From: an uncultured Lachnospiraceae bacterium
Lineage (GTDB): Bacteria > Bacillota > Clostridia > Lachnospirales > Lachnospiraceae
Length of the DNA stretch: 24,000 nucleotides
Direction of reading: 5' to 3'
Assembly: GCA_910578605.1 (NCBI GenBank)
Contig: CAJTQG010000004.1
Span: 8,104 to 32,103 of the forward strand
Each line of letters starts with the position of its first letter. Position 1 is the stretch's first letter. Positions 23,396 to 24,000 of this stretch are shown here, in pieces. Position numbers and translations under genes: made by a program. The notes under the pieces were generated by a model that saw only the letters and a list, made by a program, of their open reading frames with translations, made no database searches and was not told the origin of the DNA.

Positions 23396-23764
23396 ATGAC
23401 ATATGAGGAGTTAGTTCAAAAAGTAAAGGAAGCATACACAGGCGCAGATGCATCTAAGATAAAAGAGCATTTAGCAATTCAATTTAATGTAAAAGGAGAA
23501 GCAGAGGGCTCCTTTTACTTGGAGGTGGCCAACGGCAAGGTAGATGTGCAGCCATATGAATACTACGACAGAGATGCCATTGTCACCACTAAGGCAGCAG
23601 TGCTGCAGGATATCGCCGCTGGTAAACAGGATGTTGTGATGGCGTTTATGACTGGAAAGATTAAGGTGGAGGGTAATGTAGGCAAAGCCGCATTGCTTAA
23701 GGAGATTCCAGTAAAAGCTCCCGCTAAAGCGGAGGAGAAAAAAACCAAAAAAGCAAAAAAATAA
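23396..23764 (+). CDS. SCP2 sterol-binding-domain-like protein with Lys/Ala tail
   Basis: This 122-aa cytosolic protein matches the SCP2 lipid-binding fold: an N-terminal helix (MTYEELVQKVKEAY), a beta strand block (HLAIQFNVKGEAEGSFYLEVANGKVDV), and the ALLKEI end of the domain after GKIKVEGNV. It ends in a low-complexity Lys/Ala/Pro tail (VKAPAKAEEKKTKKAKK). The start ATG at 23396 is chosen because GAGG lies 6 bases upstream and the product begins as its relatives do; the ATG at 23384 and the open frame back to 23330 are less likely. Bacterial proteins of this kind are common in clostridia, and their ligand is unknown. It is a single-gene unit between its promoter and a strong terminator. 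Confidence 0.83.
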   Translation: MTYEELVQKVKEAYTGADASKIKEHLAIQFNVKGEAEGSFYLEVANGKVDVQPYEYYDRDAIVTTKAAVLQDIAAGKQDVVMAFMTGKIKVEGNVGKAALLKEIPVKAPAKAEEKKTKKAKK

Positions 23765-23781
23765 AAAAGTATCATTTTTTG

Positions 23782-23845
23782 AAAAAGAATCTTGCAGAAG
23801 CGGGTTTGTTCTATGTACAAAAGCTTGATTTGCAAGATTCTTTTT
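23782..23845 (+). terminator. Strong, probably bidirectional terminator after the SCP2 gene
   Basis: AAAAAGAATCTTGCA (23782-23796) and TGCAAGATTCTTTTT (23831-23845) are perfect 15-bp complements. The 34-base loop carries further pairing (AAGC/GCTT and TTTGT/ACAAA). The T-run on the + strand, and one on the - strand, mean it could stop transcription both ways. The following 155 bp hold no gene I can support. Confidence 0.85.
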
Positions 23846-24000
23846 GTTACAGCAATAACCTTCTGTGAATACATAAAATTCAACTGCCTGCGCAATATAT
23901 ATTTTCCCCAAAGGAAAGGATTTGTGCTTGTTCTCCAATCCAAGGAGCTTAATTCTAAGCAAAAATTTCCCCATGTTTTCCATGCTATGAAATTGAAATC

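Noticed and set aside
23471..23983. 170-aa minus-strand ORF across the SCP2 gene end and terminator
   Set aside because: It runs through the strong terminator and antisense to a real gene, has no recognisable domain, and its hydrophobic Phe-rich composition is that of a shadow frame. Part of it beyond 23845 could belong to a gene cut by the window edge, but I cannot support it.
1..24000. CRISPR arrays, rRNA, tRNA, transposases and integrases
   Set aside because: No spaced short repeats, conserved rRNA/tRNA segments or recognisable transposase or integrase motifs were seen on either strand.

Overview
The window looks like a chromosomal segment from a low-GC Gram-positive anaerobe of class Clostridia, most likely Lachnospiraceae or a close relative. 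This rests on strong AGGAGG-type ribosome sites, TTGACA/TATAAT promoters, Rho-independent terminators, AT-rich spacers, and the birA - small acidic protein - coaX - dusB - membrane protein - greA - lysS order. The family-level assignment is an inference. Every gene I can support is on the + strand.

Layout. (a) 1-1.3 kb: a secreted SH3b/SleB-type cell-wall hydrolase with its own promoter, a set of inverted repeats over that promoter, and a terminator. (b) 1.4-4.3 kb: an NfeD-like protein and its SPFH/stomatin partner, an ornithine carbamoyltransferase without other arginine genes, and a small membrane protein. (c) 4.4-10.9 kb: a housekeeping block with birA (TTG start), a small acidic protein, coaX, dusB, a membrane protein overlapping dusB by 4 bp, a 475-bp very AT-rich spacer with a consensus promoter, then greA and lysS. 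(d) 10.95-14.66 kb: an accessory stretch after lysS. It has a MATE exporter with a terminator hairpin ending one base before its ribosome site, an HTH regulator with four membrane helices, a small acidic protein, an apparently broken DUF2007-like gene, and 430 bp of degenerate non-coding DNA. (e) 14.66-18.15 kb: a response regulator - ABC ATPase - ABC permease - histidine kinase module like those used for peptide-antibiotic sensing and export, with CTTWAC repeats before the transporter genes. (f) 18.2-21.1 kb: an AgrA/AgrC-like pair (LytTR regulator and GHKL kinase) without agrB or agrD, preceded by two 8-bp direct repeats 21 bp apart just before its -35, then a small coiled-coil protein. (g) 21.5-24 kb: cysK, a maltose/galactoside-type O-acetyltransferase, and an SCP2-domain protein ending in a very strong terminator.

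How the parts work together. Regions (d)-(f) are regulation-rich, with three candidate sensory or regulatory units in about 10 kb next to drug or peptide export functions. The clearest signals beyond the genes are the attenuator-like hairpin before the MATE gene and the paired LytTR-type repeats before the AgrA-like gene. I saw no CRISPR array, rRNA, tRNA, intact transposase or integrase, and nothing I would firmly call a new system.
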